16,614 nt of DNA from JAVVFH01 sp032250585 (GCA_032250585.1 JAVVFH010000052.1:1-16614); one strand, 5' to 3'. Counted from the stretch's first letter, positions 5,956 through 14,372 are shown. Notes: generated by a model not told the origin, from the letters alone. A program made the numbers and translations.

Positions 5956-6515
5956 TCACGCCGAATCCAGTGCAAAATCCGCCGCGACCCGCCCCAGGTC
6001 GGCCAGGAGTCGATCCAGGTCGATGGGCTTGGCCAGCACGGGAACCACACCGCGACCCCTGGTGCGCCGGCCCGGTGTCGGTCAGGTGCAATTCCGCACT
6101 GCCTTCCGGCCCGGGCAGACTGCGAATCTCAAGCTGCCGTCATGGGGTCTTGCGCAGCGCTTCAATACCGTTGCGTGCCAGGTTGATCACCACTGGCCGG
6201 ATTTGCATGGCGTCGGCACGGACTTCGGGCAGATCCTTCGCGAGCACCATCCGTACCTCGATCACGTGGTCGTCCGCATCGAGCAAGGCCAGTTTGCAGG
6301 CATCGCGGATGGCGGCACTGATGTCGATGCGGCCCATCTCCGTCTCCTCGCGGGATATGAGTTCGCGCAGGCGCTGGACGATACCGGCGCCGTGTTCGGC
6401 TTGCTGGCGTGCAGGCCGGGCTGAAGCAGTTGGAGCGCGTCGCGCGCGAGGGCGGTTTCTCGAAATTCAGGGTGGTGACGCAAACCCCGTTCAACCTGAT
6501 CATGGAAGTCAGAGC
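5956..6515 (-). pseudogene. Hybrid sensor histidine kinase / receiver remnant
   Basis: On the minus strand, three frames join into a wrecked hybrid kinase. A segment near 6390-6490 (ETALARDALQLLQPGLHAS) continues after a frameshift as AEHGAGIVQRLRELISREE and then VRADAMQIRPVVINLARNGI (N-box of the ATPase domain). An in-frame TGA (6140-6142) interrupts it. It resumes with LEIRSLPGPEGSAELHLTDTG (G1 box, altered to DTGPA). Just beyond, in another frame, comes RGVVPVLAKPIDLDRLLADL and a stop at 5956, the end of a receiver domain with its KP motif. The G2 box and most of the receiver domain are missing, so an internal deletion, a frameshift and a stop codon all disable it. Sensor domain and phospho-His are not found. 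Boundaries are approximate. Confidence 0.7.
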
Positions 6516-6530
6516 GTAATCGCATCAAGT

Positions 6531-6549
6531 GCGAATGAGTCGCATTTGC
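6531..6549. promoter_or_regulatory. Fur-box-like palindrome
   Basis: GCGAATGAGTCGCATTTGC resembles the proteobacterial Fur box: it keeps the core AATGA...CATT of the 19 bp consensus and agrees with 11 of 19 bases of GATAATGATAATCATTATC by eye. TAAGAT at 6552-6557 just behind it could be a -10, which would put the site over the promoter as expected for a repressor. The centre is imperfect. Confidence 0.45.
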
Positions 6550-6587
6550 GTTAAGATAGGGCTTGTTTGCCAGCAAGGGAGTAAGTG

Positions 6588-6674
6588 ATGCGTTACGACA
6601 GTTACGCCGGAGCCGTGGATCATGGCTACCTGCAGCGGTGCCTCGAGCGTTGCCAGGCCACGCAAGCTGTTTGA
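6588..6674 (+). CDS. 28-residue ORF behind the Fur-like box
   Basis: The ORF encodes MRYDSYAGAVDHGYLQRCLE followed by RCQATQAV. A GGGAG lies about 8 bases upstream of the ATG. I do not recognise it. The promoter-like layout (Fur-like palindrome, possible -10, Shine-Dalgarno, ATG) is better than expected for random sequence, so it is either a real small protein or the 5' stump of a truncated iron-regulated gene. Confidence 0.3.
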   Translation: MRYDSYAGAVDHGYLQRCLERCQATQAV

Positions 6675-6709
6675 AATTGGGTCAAACACAGCTCGCAAGG
6701 CATTGAACG

Positions 6710-6730
6710 GCCCCGGCGTTGGGGGCTTTT
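6710..6730 (+). terminator. Possible rho-independent terminator
   Basis: GCCCC (6710-6714) pairs with GGGGC (6722-6726) across a 7-base loop and is followed directly by TTTT (6727-6730). The stem is short and the T-run brief. It would end transcription from the small ORF before the gdhA promoter. Confidence 0.4.
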
Positions 6731-6773
6731 GGGCTCTCGATACGGTATTTGATCCCCACCTGCACCAAGGCAT

Positions 6774-6803
6774 TTGCTGCATAATCGTGAATTGCCCTAT
6801 AGT
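6774..6803 (+). promoter_or_regulatory. Probable sigma-70 promoter of gdhA
   Basis: TTGCTG (6774-6779) and TATAGT (6798-6803) with an 18 bp spacer lie about 36 bp before the gdhA ATG. The -10 matches five of six consensus positions. AGGAA at 6828-6832 is the ribosome binding site. Confidence 0.5.
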
Positions 6804-6839
6804 GCGGTCGAACCGTTTCCACCGCACAGGAACCACGCC

Positions 6840-8192
6840 ATGCCCTACGTCCACGACACCCTCGAGGCCCTGCGCAGGACCAGCCCCGCGCAGACCGAGT
6901 TCTACCAGGCCGCCGAGGAGGTGCTGGAGTGCCTGCGCCCGCTCTTCGAGCGCAAACCCCACTACCTCGAGCACAGCATCATCGAGCGCATCGTCGAGCC
7001 CGAACGCCAGATCATGTTCCGCATCTGCTGGGTCGACGACGCCGGCAAGGTGCAGGTGAACAAAGGCTACCGTATCCAGTTCAACTCCGCACTCGGTCCC
7101 TACAAGGGCGGCCTGCGTTTTCACCCCAGCGTCACGGGGGGTACCATCAAATTCCTGGGCTTCGAACAGATCTTCAAGAATGCGCTGACCGGCTTGCCCA
7201 TCGGCGGCGGCAAGGGCGGGTCGGATTTCGACCCCAAAGGGCGGTCGGAGACTGAAGTCATGCGCTTTTGCCAGGCCTTCATGAGCGAACTCTATCGTCA
7301 CATCGGCCCGACCACCGACGTACCGGCCGGTGACATCGGCGTCGGGGCCCGCGAGATCGGCTTTCTTTACGGCCAGTACAAACGCCTGACCGGCCGCTAT
7401 GAAGGCGTGCTGACCGGCAAGAGCCTCAATTGGGGCGGCTCCTGCGGGCGCAAGGAGGCCACCGGCTACGGCGCCGTCTACTTCGCCGAGGATATGCTCG
7501 AGGCCCGCGGCGAAACCCTGGAAGGCAAGACCTGCCTGGTTTCCGGTGCCGGCAACGTGGCCATCTACACCATCGAGAAGCTCCATGAGTTCGGCGCGAT
7601 CCCCGTCAGTTGCTCCGATTCACGCGGCACCATCCATGACGCCCGCGGCATCGACCTGGAACTGCTCAAGGAGCTCAAAGAGGTCAAGCGCGTCTCGCTG
7701 AAGGCCTACCGGGACAAGCGCCCCGAGGCCCGCTACTTTCCGGTCAGCGACTACCCGGCCGACGGCCACGCGGTCTGGCGCCTGGAGGCCGACGTGGCCT
7801 TTCCCTGCGCCACCCAGAACGAACTGACCGAGGCCGATGCGATAGCCCTGCTGGGCAACGGCGTGACCTGCATCAGCGAGGGAGCCAACATGCCTTCCAC
7901 CGCCGCTGCCGTGGAGCGCTTTCTCGCGGCGCAGATTGCCTATGGCCCCGGCAAGGCGGCCAATGCCGGCGGCGTTGCCACCAGCCAGCTGGAGATGGCC
8001 CAGAACAGCAGCATGCAGCAGTGGCCGCTGGAAAAGGTCGACCTGAGGCTCAGGGAGATCATGGCCGACATCCATAAACAGTGTGCCGAGACCGCCGCCG
8101 AGTTCGACGCCCCCACCAACCTGGTGCTGGGCGCCAACATCGCCGGCTTCCGCAGGGTGGCCGATGCCATGATCGAGCAGGGCGTCGTCTGA
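6840..8192 (+). CDS. gdhA: NADP-type glutamate dehydrogenase
   Basis: A 450-residue cytoplasmic enzyme that reductively aminates 2-oxoglutarate to glutamate with ammonium (and the reverse). It is colinear with the hexameric GdhA class of about 447 residues. Visible signatures: the glutamate-binding segment GPYKGGLRFHPSV (residues 86-98), the active-site lysine in LPIGGGKGGSDF (K125), the catalytic aspartate in TDVPAGDIGVG (D165), the dinucleotide loop VSGAGNVAIY (234-243), and SDSRG (259-263) after beta-2, as in NADP-dependent members. The ATG at 6840 is chosen because MPYVHDTLEAL matches the family start and has an AGGAA seven bases upstream; earlier in-frame starts would lie within the promoter. 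It is transcribed alone and faces the amidinohydrolase gene with only 28 bp between stops. A large reverse-strand frame over its 5' half is codon-bias shadow. Confidence 0.97.
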   Translation: MPYVHDTLEALRRTSPAQTEFYQAAEEVLECLRPLFERKPHYLEHSIIERIVEPERQIMFRICWVDDAGKVQVNKGYRIQFNSALGPYKGGLRFHPSVTGGTIKFLGFEQIFKNALTGLPIGGGKGGSDFDPKGRSETEVMRFCQAFMSELYRHIGPTTDVPAGDIGVGAREIGFLYGQYKRLTGRYEGVLTGKSLNWGGSCGRKEATGYGAVYFAEDMLEARGETLEGKTCLVSGAGNVAIYTIEKLHEFGAIPVSCSDSRGTIHDARGIDLELLKELKEVKRVSLKAYRDKRPEARYFPVSDYPADGHAVWRLEADVAFPCATQNELTEADAIALLGNGVTCISEGANMPSTAAAVERFLAAQIAYGPGKAANAGGVATSQLEMAQNSSMQQWPLEKVDLRLREIMADIHKQCAETAAEFDAPTNLVLGANIAGFRRVADAMIEQGVV

Positions 8193-8220
8193 ACCTGCAG
8201 CCAGGCGGCAGCCTCGTTCT

Positions 8221-9018
8221 TTAGCCCATCGGTATCCGCAGCGACATGCACGACAGGCCGCCGTCCAGCAGATTCGCCTGGCCGGCGGGCACGGTCTCCA
8301 CCGTGTAACCCGCTCCGGCGATCAGCTTGGCGGTTGCGGGGAAACCCGCAGGGAGTAAGACGGTGTCATTGACCCGAACGGCGTTGGCGGCCGCTTCCTC
8401 ATCCTGGGGAACCGTGAGCACGCGGCAGGATTTGAAGCAGTCGGCGCCGGACAGCCTTTGGGTGGCAAGGACCGTATCGCTGTCCAGGGCGCAGCAGTCC
8501 GATTTGAAATGCAGCACCCCGTCGGGGGTGCGCACGGCCTTTGCCTCGTAACCCAGGCGGCCCACGACGGACCTGAACCAATCGAAGCCGGACCGGTTGG
8601 TGCGTTCCGACAAGCCGACGAGGATTTCGGAATCGGTCAGCAGGATGTCCCCGCCGTCGATGAACCCGGCCGCTTCACAAGGAATGATTTCGTGCCCCAG
8701 CGGCGCGAGCGCGGCGGCCATCATGGCCGCTTCGCCGCGTCGTGACGGCGCACCCGGCCGCAGGATCACGGTGGCGTCCGGCAGGCAAAACGCTGCGTCC
8801 TCGACGAACACCGAATCCGGAAAGTCCTCCAGGGCAGGCAACAGCGTGACCGTCACGCCCGCCCGTTCCAGCGCGCGCAGGTATTCGCGGTGCTCGTGCT
8901 CGAAGCGTTCGAAATCGGGCGCGCCCCGATCGCTTGCGCGAAGCCCCTTGACGACACTGCGGCCGGGTTGGCGCGCGACGGCCGTCCTGAATCGGTATGA
9001 AAAGCCTTGCGTTGGCAC
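8221..9018 (-). CDS. Dimethylarginine dimethylaminohydrolase (DDAH)-type amidinohydrolase
   Basis: A 265-residue guanidine-modifying enzyme. DDAH proteins hydrolyse methylated arginines to citrulline plus methylamines through a covalent Cys-amidine intermediate. Recognisable blocks: PGRSVVKGLR (18-27), FPDSVFVEDAAF (66-77), RPGAPSRRGE (87-96), IDGGDIL (120-126), GLSERTN (135-141), the catalytic His in LHFKSDCCALD (H170), and the catalytic Cys in LDGGLSCMSLR (C257). The length fits bacterial DDAH (about 254 residues in Pseudomonas). The GTG at 9018 is chosen because AGGAGG sits 8 bases upstream and the product starts next to the conserved region; the longer frame to 9201 adds non-conserved sequence. 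It is convergent with gdhA, and release of citrulline and amines would loosely fit nitrogen metabolism. A closely related arginine-processing amidinotransferase or deiminase cannot be excluded. Confidence 0.88.
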   Translation of the reverse strand: MPTQGFSYRFRTAVARQPGRSVVKGLRASDRGAPDFERFEHEHREYLRALERAGVTVTLLPALEDFPDSVFVEDAAFCLPDATVILRPGAPSRRGEAAMMAAALAPLGHEIIPCEAAGFIDGGDILLTDSEILVGLSERTNRSGFDWFRSVVGRLGYEAKAVRTPDGVLHFKSDCCALDSDTVLATQRLSGADCFKSCRVLTVPQDEEAAANAVRVNDTVLLPAGFPATAKLIAGAGYTVETVPAGQANLLDGGLSCMSLRIPMG

Positions 9019-9338
9019 CTGGCCACCCTCCTGGTCGAAGCGCGCCGTTGACGGGTGCGGCGCTCGCACCAGTATACGCTCAACGTTTGCCGGCAAGACA
9101 CAGATCAACTGGCCGTCGCTCGGGCCGGGCGTTTTACAGCCGCAAAGTTCACCCGTTTCTTTCCTGTACGGCGCTCTGCCAGGAGACGCCGGGCGTTCCA
9201 ATGTGCGCTAACGCACAGACGATTGCGCCACCATTTTTCAAACTGCCCCGGCGACCAAGTGGCCAGTCTCCGGGTTGTGCCGTTCACGGCCGGTTTGCCG
9301 TGAGATAACCGAGATCGCTTCTCATTAAGGATGGTTTC
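9019..9338. promoter_or_regulatory. Divergent intergenic region, DDAH / repeat surface protein
   Basis: This 320 bp region lies between divergent genes. It holds a perfect 6+6 bp inverted repeat TGTGCG-CTAA-CGCACA (9202-9217), a hairpin TCACGGC (9284-9290) / GCCGTGA (9297-9303) that would lie in the leader of the plus-strand gene, and the AAGGA ribosome site at 9327-9331. I find no convincing -35/-10 pair and no coding sequence. Confidence 0.5.
9202..9217. promoter_or_regulatory. Operator-like inverted repeat TGTGCG-N4-CGCACA
   Basis: A perfect dyad with a 4 bp spacer lies 137 bp before the surface-protein start and 184 bp before the DDAH start. The symmetry and intergenic position suggest a dimeric regulator site. 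I cannot name the regulator family. Confidence 0.4.
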
Positions 9339-12300
9339 ATGAAAATCAAAACTATCGCCACCCGACTGCCCACACACCTTGCGCCTCGCGTTTTCAGGAA
9401 AAACACCCGATTCAATCGGGTTCCTTCCGGTTTGCCGGCGGGCCTGGGGCTTGCCGCCTTATTGCTGATTTCCGCTTCGGCACAGGCCGCGACCGCGCCT
9501 GATTTGCGGTCGACAGAACCCTTCGCGATTGTTTCGGCGACCTATACCAACACCACGGCCGGAACCACCATCGATGGTGGTCTTTGCTATACCACGGCAC
9601 CCGCGGTCGCTCCGTTTGTGAGTGGCGCAACGGTTGTGCCTTGTCCTGCCGTTACCGGGACGGACCAGAATGCGGCCCGGGCCGATCTGGTTTCTCAAGA
9701 CTGTACCTCGATCGGCGCTGCCGTCGCACTGAACGATATAAGCATCGGCGGCGGCACGCCCGGAGAGTTCCCTCCCGGTTGCTATTCCAGCACGGGGGCC
9801 ATGAGCATCACTGCCGGCACGACAGTCACCCTCACCGGCACCGGCGTCTATATCTTCAGGCCGGGTGGAACGATTACCACTGGAGCCAATTCCAGTGTTG
9901 TCGTGGCAGAGGGCGTCTGTGAGAACGACGTCTTCTGGGCGCCTGAAGGCGCAACAACGATTGGCGCGAACGCCAATTTCATTGGAAACATCTTCCGGGG
10001 TACCGCTGATGGCCTCAGTATTACGTTTGGAGATTCGTCGAGTTTGATCGGCAGGGCATTGGCGTTCGGCTCGACTGTCACGACCGATAACACCACATTT
10101 GTTGTCCCCGACCCTTGCGCCGAGCCGGCCAACATCACGGTCAACAAGGATTTCATCCCCAACAGCACCGACTCGGTGCCGGTCGACCTGAGCTGTACCT
10201 CGGGCACCGTGACGACCACGCCACTGAACGCATCCGAGGCCTCACCGGCGATGTTCACGGTGACCGGCGCAGACCCGGGGGCGACTTGCACGGCAACGGA
10301 GACGGTGCCGCTCGGCTACACGGCAAACCAGGGGGATTGTGTGGGCGTCGCATTGAACGGTAGCTGCACGATCACCAATACGCTCAACGAAGACACGATC
10401 GTGGTCAACAAGGATTTCATCCCCAACAGCACCGACTCGGTACCGGTGACCCTGAGCTGTACCTCGGGCACGGTGGAGACCACGCCGCTGAACGCATCCG
10501 AGGCCTCACCGGCCGTGTTCACGGTGACGGGGGCGGAGCCGGGGGCGACCTGCACGGCAACGGAGACGGTGCCGCTCGGCTACACGGGCAGCCAGTTGGA
10601 TTGCCAGGATGTCGGGCTGGGCGGCAGTTGCGAGATCACCAACACGCTGAATAGCGAGACGATCGTGGTCAACAAGGATTTCATCCCCAACAGCACCGAA
10701 ACGGTGCCCGTCACCCTGAGCTGTACCTCGGGCACGGTGGAGACCACGCCGCTAAACGCATCCGAGGCGCTGCCGGCGGTGTTCACGGTGACCGGCGCAA
10801 ATCCGGGGGCGACCTGCACGGCGACCGAAACGGTACCGCTCGGCTACACGGGCAACCAGTTGAATTGCCAGGATGTCGGGCTGGGCGGAAGCTGCACGAT
10901 CACCAATACGCTCAACGAAGATACGATCGTGGTCAACAAGGACTTCATCCCCAACAGCACCGAATCGGTGCCTGTGACCCTGAGCTGTACCTCGGGCACG
11001 GTGGAGACCACGCCGCTGAACGCATCCGAGGCGCTGCCGGCGGTGTTCACGGTGACCGGCGCGGAGCCGGGGGCGACCTGCACGGCGACCGAAACGGTGC
11101 CGGAGGGCTACACGGCCAATCAAACGGATTGCGTGAACGTGCCGCTGGGCGGCAGCTGCGAGATCAGCAACACGCTGAACAGCGACACGGTCGTGGTGCA
11201 GAAGGATTTCAGCCCGGACAGCCTCGCGACTGTGCCGGTGGACCTGGTCTGTACTTCAGGCACGGTGACCACCACGCCACTGAGCGCATCCGAGGCGCTG
11301 CCGGCGGTATTCACGGTGACTGGGGCTGACGAGGGGGCGACCTGCACGGCGACCGAAACGGTGCCGGAGGGCTACACGGCCAACCAGTTGGATTGCCAGG
11401 ATGTCGCGCTGGGCGGCAGCTGCGAGATCACCAACACGCTCAACAGCGAGACGATCGTGGTCAACAAGGATTTCATCCCCAACAGTACCGAAACGGTGCC
11501 GGTGGAGCTGAGCTGTACCTCGGGTACGGTGACGACCACGCCGCTGGACGCATCCGAGTCGCTGCCGGCGGTGTTCACGGTGACGGGCGCGGAGCCCGAG
11601 GCGACCTGTACGGCAACCGAAACGGTGCCGGACGGCTACACGGCCAATCAATCCGACTGTGTGAACGTGCCGTTGGGCGGCAGTTGCGAGATTACCAACA
11701 CGGTCAACAGCGAGACGATCGTCGTCAACAAGGATTTCATCCCCGACAGCACCGAAACGGTGCCGGTGGAGCTGAGCTGTACCTCGGGTACGGTGACCAC
11801 CACGCCGCTGGACGCGGCCGAGGGGGCGCCGGCGGTGTTCACGGTGACGGGCGCGGAGGAAGGGGCGACCTGCACGGCGACCGAAACGGTGCCGGAAGGC
11901 TTTACGGCCAACCAGTTGGATTGCGCGGAGGTCACGCCGGGCGGCAGTTGCACCATCAGCAACTCGCTCGACAGCGACACGATCACGGTCAACAAGGATT
12001 TCAGCCCGAACAGCACCGAATCGGTGCCGGTGACCCTGAGCTGTACCTCGGGCACGGTGGAGACCACCCCGTTGAGCGCGGCCGAAGGGGCGCCTGCGGT
12101 GTTCACGGTGACCGGCGCGGATGAGGGGACGACCTGCACGGCGACCGAAACCGTGCCGGACGGTTACACGGCTAACCAGGCGAACTGTGTCGATGTGTTA
12201 TTGGGCGGCGCCTGCATGATCACCAATACGCTCAACGAAGACACGATCGTGGTCAACAAGGACTTCATCCCCAACAGCACCGAACCGGTGCCGGTGACCC

Positions 12301-14282
12301 TGAGCTGTACTTCCGGTACGGTGGAAACCACCCCGTTGAACGCGGCCGAAGGGGCGCCGGCGGTGTTCACGGTGACCGGCGCGGAGCCCGAGACGACCTG
12401 CACGGCGACCGAAACGGTGCCGATCGGCTATACGGGCAACGAGCTGGATTGCCTGGATGTGCCGCTGGGCGGCAGCTGCCAGATCATCAATACGCTCAAC
12501 GAAGACACAATCGTGGTCAACAAGGACTTCATCCCCAACAGCACCGACTCGGTGCCGGTGACCCTGAGCTGTACCTCGGGCACGGTGGAGACCACGCCGT
12601 TGAACGCGGCTGAAGGGGCGCCGGCGGTGTTCACGGTGACCGGCGCGGAGCCCGGGGCGACCTGCACGGCGACCGAAACCGTACCGACCGGCTACATGGG
12701 TAACCAGCTGGATTGCGTGGATGTCGCCCTGGGCGGCAGCTGCGAGATCACCAATACACTGAACAGCGACACGGTCGTGGTGCAGAAGGATTTCAGTCCG
12801 GACAGCCTCGCGACTGTTCCGGTAGACCTGGTCTGTACTTCAGGCACGGTGACCACCACGCCGCTGAACGCATCCGAAGCACAACCGGCGGTGTTCACGG
12901 TGACCGGCGCGGACGAGGGGGCGACCTGCACGGCGACCGAAACGGTGCCGACCGGCTACACGGGCAACCAGTTGGATTGCGTGGATGTGGCGCTGGGTAG
13001 CGGCTGCGAGATCATCAACACGCTCAACAGCGAGACGATCGTGGTTGAGAAGGACTTCAGCCCGAACAGTACCGCAACGGTGTCGGTGGCCTTGACCTGC
13101 ACCTCCGGAACGGTGGAAAACACACCGCTGCTTGCGGCCGAAGGGGCGCCGGCGGTGTTCACGGTGACCGAGGCCGAGGAGGGGGCAACCTGCACGGCGA
13201 CCGAAACGGTGCCGGGCGGTTACACGGCGAACCAGGCAAGTTGCGTAGATGTACCGCTGGGCGGGAGTTGCCAGATTACCAATACGCTCAACAGTGACAC
13301 GATCGTCGTTGAGAAGGACTTCAGCCCGAACAGTACCGCAGCGGTATCGGTGGCCTTGACCTGCACCTCCGGAACGGTGGAAGACACACCGCTGCTCGCG
13401 GCCGAAGGGGCGCCGGCGGTGTTCACGGTCACCGAAGCGGACGAGGTGACGACCTGCACGGCAACGGAGACGGTGCCGGACGGCTACACGGTCAACCAGG
13501 CGGATTGTGAGAATGTGCCGCTGGGCGGCAGTTGCGAGATCATCAATATCCTGGAGAACCCGTCGGATCGGGCATCGTTCCGTGTGATCAAGGACTTCAC
13601 TGACGGCAACCCGATGGATGTCGAGGTCACGCTCAGCTGCAGCACCGGATTGCCGTTGACGCAAAGCGCGAACATTAATGAGAGCAATGAGGTGGAGTTC
13701 ATCGTCACTACGTTCGAAGAAGGTGAGTTGAATTGCGACATCGTCGAAGTCCTGCCGTCAGGGTACTCACCGACTTATACGGCGGGTGCGACCACCGGAA
13801 CAGGGCTGGTTTCGGACGACCTCGAAGGATGTCACTTCGATGAGGTCGTTTCCGGTCAGTTCGTTTGCCTCATCGTCAACGAACCCGATTTGGTGGATAT
13901 CAAGATCGAAAAACTCCTGGTGATAGATGGCGCCGGTGCTGAAGAAGCCGACACACGCTACTCACTGAGATTGTTCTGCGATGAGCCGATCGGCCTGGCC
14001 GAGGTATTCGAGGGGGAGGGGTCCGAGACCTTTTTCGCCCAGGTGGCGCCGCAGTATCCGAGCACGCGCTGTTGGGTCCTTGAAATGGTGTTTTCGAGCG
14101 GCGTGGAAGTTGACAACGGTTGCAATGACCTCGAAATCAGCGCAGCTCAGGGCGGTGACAGCTGTCTGATCACCAATACGGTGTTCTTCGAAGGCATTCC
14201 GACACTGAGCCACTACGGCCTGGCGATCCTGTTGCTGCTGACACTGGGCCTGGGCCTGGTAGGCGTGCGCCGCCTTGTGTAA
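9339..14282 (+). CDS. Giant surface protein: DUF3494 head, 13x88-residue repeats, IPTL-CTERM tail
   Basis: A 1647-residue predicted exported protein. Residues 1-50 form a long signal peptide with its hydrophobic run at 33-46 and likely cleavage after ASAQA. Residues about 53-260 resemble the ice-binding-like DUF3494 domain (ice-binding adhesin fold): GEFPPGCYSS, TLTGTGVYIFRPGGTITTG, NDVFWAPEGATTIGANANF, SLIGRALAFGS. Residues 265-1408 are thirteen 88-residue repeats that open with VNKDF or a variant (I-P-N-S-T), continue with LSCTSGTV, AVFTVTGA, TCTATETVP and GSCTITNT, and hold four cysteines each. They resemble transthyretin-like/DUF5979-type stalk domains. Two diverged copies follow (about 1409-1615). 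The end, IPTLSHYGLA plus a hydrophobic helix and VRRLV, is an IPTL-CTERM sorting signal. It probably stands on the cell surface as a long disulfide-braced stalk carrying an ice- or ligand-binding head. ATG preceded by AAGGA. No sorting enzyme or partner gene is in the window. Confidence 0.9.
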   Translation: MKIKTIATRLPTHLAPRVFRKNTRFNRVPSGLPAGLGLAALLLISASAQAATAPDLRSTEPFAIVSATYTNTTAGTTIDGGLCYTTAPAVAPFVSGATVVPCPAVTGTDQNAARADLVSQDCTSIGAAVALNDISIGGGTPGEFPPGCYSSTGAMSITAGTTVTLTGTGVYIFRPGGTITTGANSSVVVAEGVCENDVFWAPEGATTIGANANFIGNIFRGTADGLSITFGDSSSLIGRALAFGSTVTTDNTTFVVPDPCAEPANITVNKDFIPNSTDSVPVDLSCTSGTVTTTPLNASEASPAMFTVTGADPGATCTATETVPLGYTANQGDCVGVALNGSCTITNTLNEDTIVVNKDFIPNSTDSVPVTLSCTSGTVETTPLNASEASPAVFTVTGAEPGATCTATETVPLGYTGSQLDCQDVGLGGSCEITNTLNSETIVVNKDFIPNSTETVPVTLSCTSGTVETTPLNASEALPAVFTVTGANPGATCTATETVPLGYTGNQLNCQDVGLGGSCTITNTLNEDTIVVNKDFIPNSTESVPVTLSCTSGTVETTPLNASEALPAVFTVTGAEPGATCTATETVPEGYTANQTDCVNVPLGGSCEISNTLNSDTVVVQKDFSPDSLATVPVDLVCTSGTVTTTPLSASEALPAVFTVTGADEGATCTATETVPEGYTANQLDCQDVALGGSCEITNTLNSETIVVNKDFIPNSTETVPVELSCTSGTVTTTPLDASESLPAVFTVTGAEPEATCTATETVPDGYTANQSDCVNVPLGGSCEITNTVNSETIVVNKDFIPDSTETVPVELSCTSGTVTTTPLDAAEGAPAVFTVTGAEEGATCTATETVPEGFTANQLDCAEVTPGGSCTISNSLDSDTITVNKDFSPNSTESVPVTLSCTSGTVETTPLSAAEGAPAVFTVTGADEGTTCTATETVPDGYTANQANCVDVLLGGACMITNTLNEDTIVVNKDFIPNSTEPVPVTLSCTSGTVETTPLNAAEGAPAVFTVTGAEPETTCTATETVPIGYTGNELDCLDVPLGGSCQIINTLNEDTIVVNKDFIPNSTDSVPVTLSCTSGTVETTPLNAAEGAPAVFTVTGAEPGATCTATETVPTGYMGNQLDCVDVALGGSCEITNTLNSDTVVVQKDFSPDSLATVPVDLVCTSGTVTTTPLNASEAQPAVFTVTGADEGATCTATETVPTGYTGNQLDCVDVALGSGCEIINTLNSETIVVEKDFSPNSTATVSVALTCTSGTVENTPLLAAEGAPAVFTVTEAEEGATCTATETVPGGYTANQASCVDVPLGGSCQITNTLNSDTIVVEKDFSPNSTAAVSVALTCTSGTVEDTPLLAAEGAPAVFTVTEADEVTTCTATETVPDGYTVNQADCENVPLGGSCEIINILENPSDRASFRVIKDFTDGNPMDVEVTLSCSTGLPLTQSANINESNEVEFIVTTFEEGELNCDIVEVLPSGYSPTYTAGATTGTGLVSDDLEGCHFDEVVSGQFVCLIVNEPDLVDIKIEKLLVIDGAGAEEADTRYSLRLFCDEPIGLAEVFEGEGSETFFAQVAPQYPSTRCWVLEMVFSSGVEVDNGCNDLEISAAQGGDSCLITNTVFFEGIPTLSHYGLAILLLLTLGLGLVGVRRLV
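10131..13562 (+). repeat. Thirteen in-frame tandem repeats of exactly 264 bp
   Basis: The VNKDF-type motif recurs at 10140, 10404 and onward to 13308, and 13308-10140 is exactly 12 x 264 bp, so no indel has occurred between units. Units differ by scattered substitutions. Units 5 and 11 share a distinctive variant (VVVQKDFSPDSLATVPVDL), and units 12 and 13 form another subfamily (VEKDFSPNSTA). The next unit (from 13563) is strongly diverged and shifted by 12 bp. Confidence 0.95.
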
Positions 14283-14300
14283 GACCGCAAGATCAGGGTC

Positions 14301-14350
14301 GGAGTCACGGACTCCAGCCCCTTGACAAACAGCCGCCCCGAAGGGCGGCT
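14301..14350. terminator. Hairpins between convergent surface-protein and receptor genes
   Basis: A perfect 8 bp stem AGCCGCCC (14331-14338) / GGGCGGCT (14343-14350) has the loop CGAA on the plus strand and UUCG on the minus-strand RNA, the extra-stable C(UUCG)G tetraloop. On the minus strand it is followed by GTTTGTC, so it is best read as the terminator of the receptor gene, 22 bp past its stop, possibly bidirectional. A smaller 6 bp hairpin GGAGTC/GACTCC (14301-14315) follows the surface-protein stop. Confidence 0.65.
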
Positions 14351-14372
14351 GCTCGAGTCGAAGCGGTTTTGC

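Noticed and set aside
6525..7586. 353-codon minus-strand frame over the 5' half of gdhA
   Set aside because: Codon bias of the strongly conserved gdhA explains the open antisense frame; the product matches no family I know.
9019..9201. N-terminal extension of the DDAH-like protein to 9201
   Set aside because: The extension is not family-like, and GTG at 9018 has an AGGAGG at 8 bases that explains the start.
10131..13562. Possible CRISPR array or noncoding satellite
   Set aside because: The 264 bp units are translated in one uninterrupted frame and show conserved protein motifs with cysteines; there are no short repeats with unique spacers.
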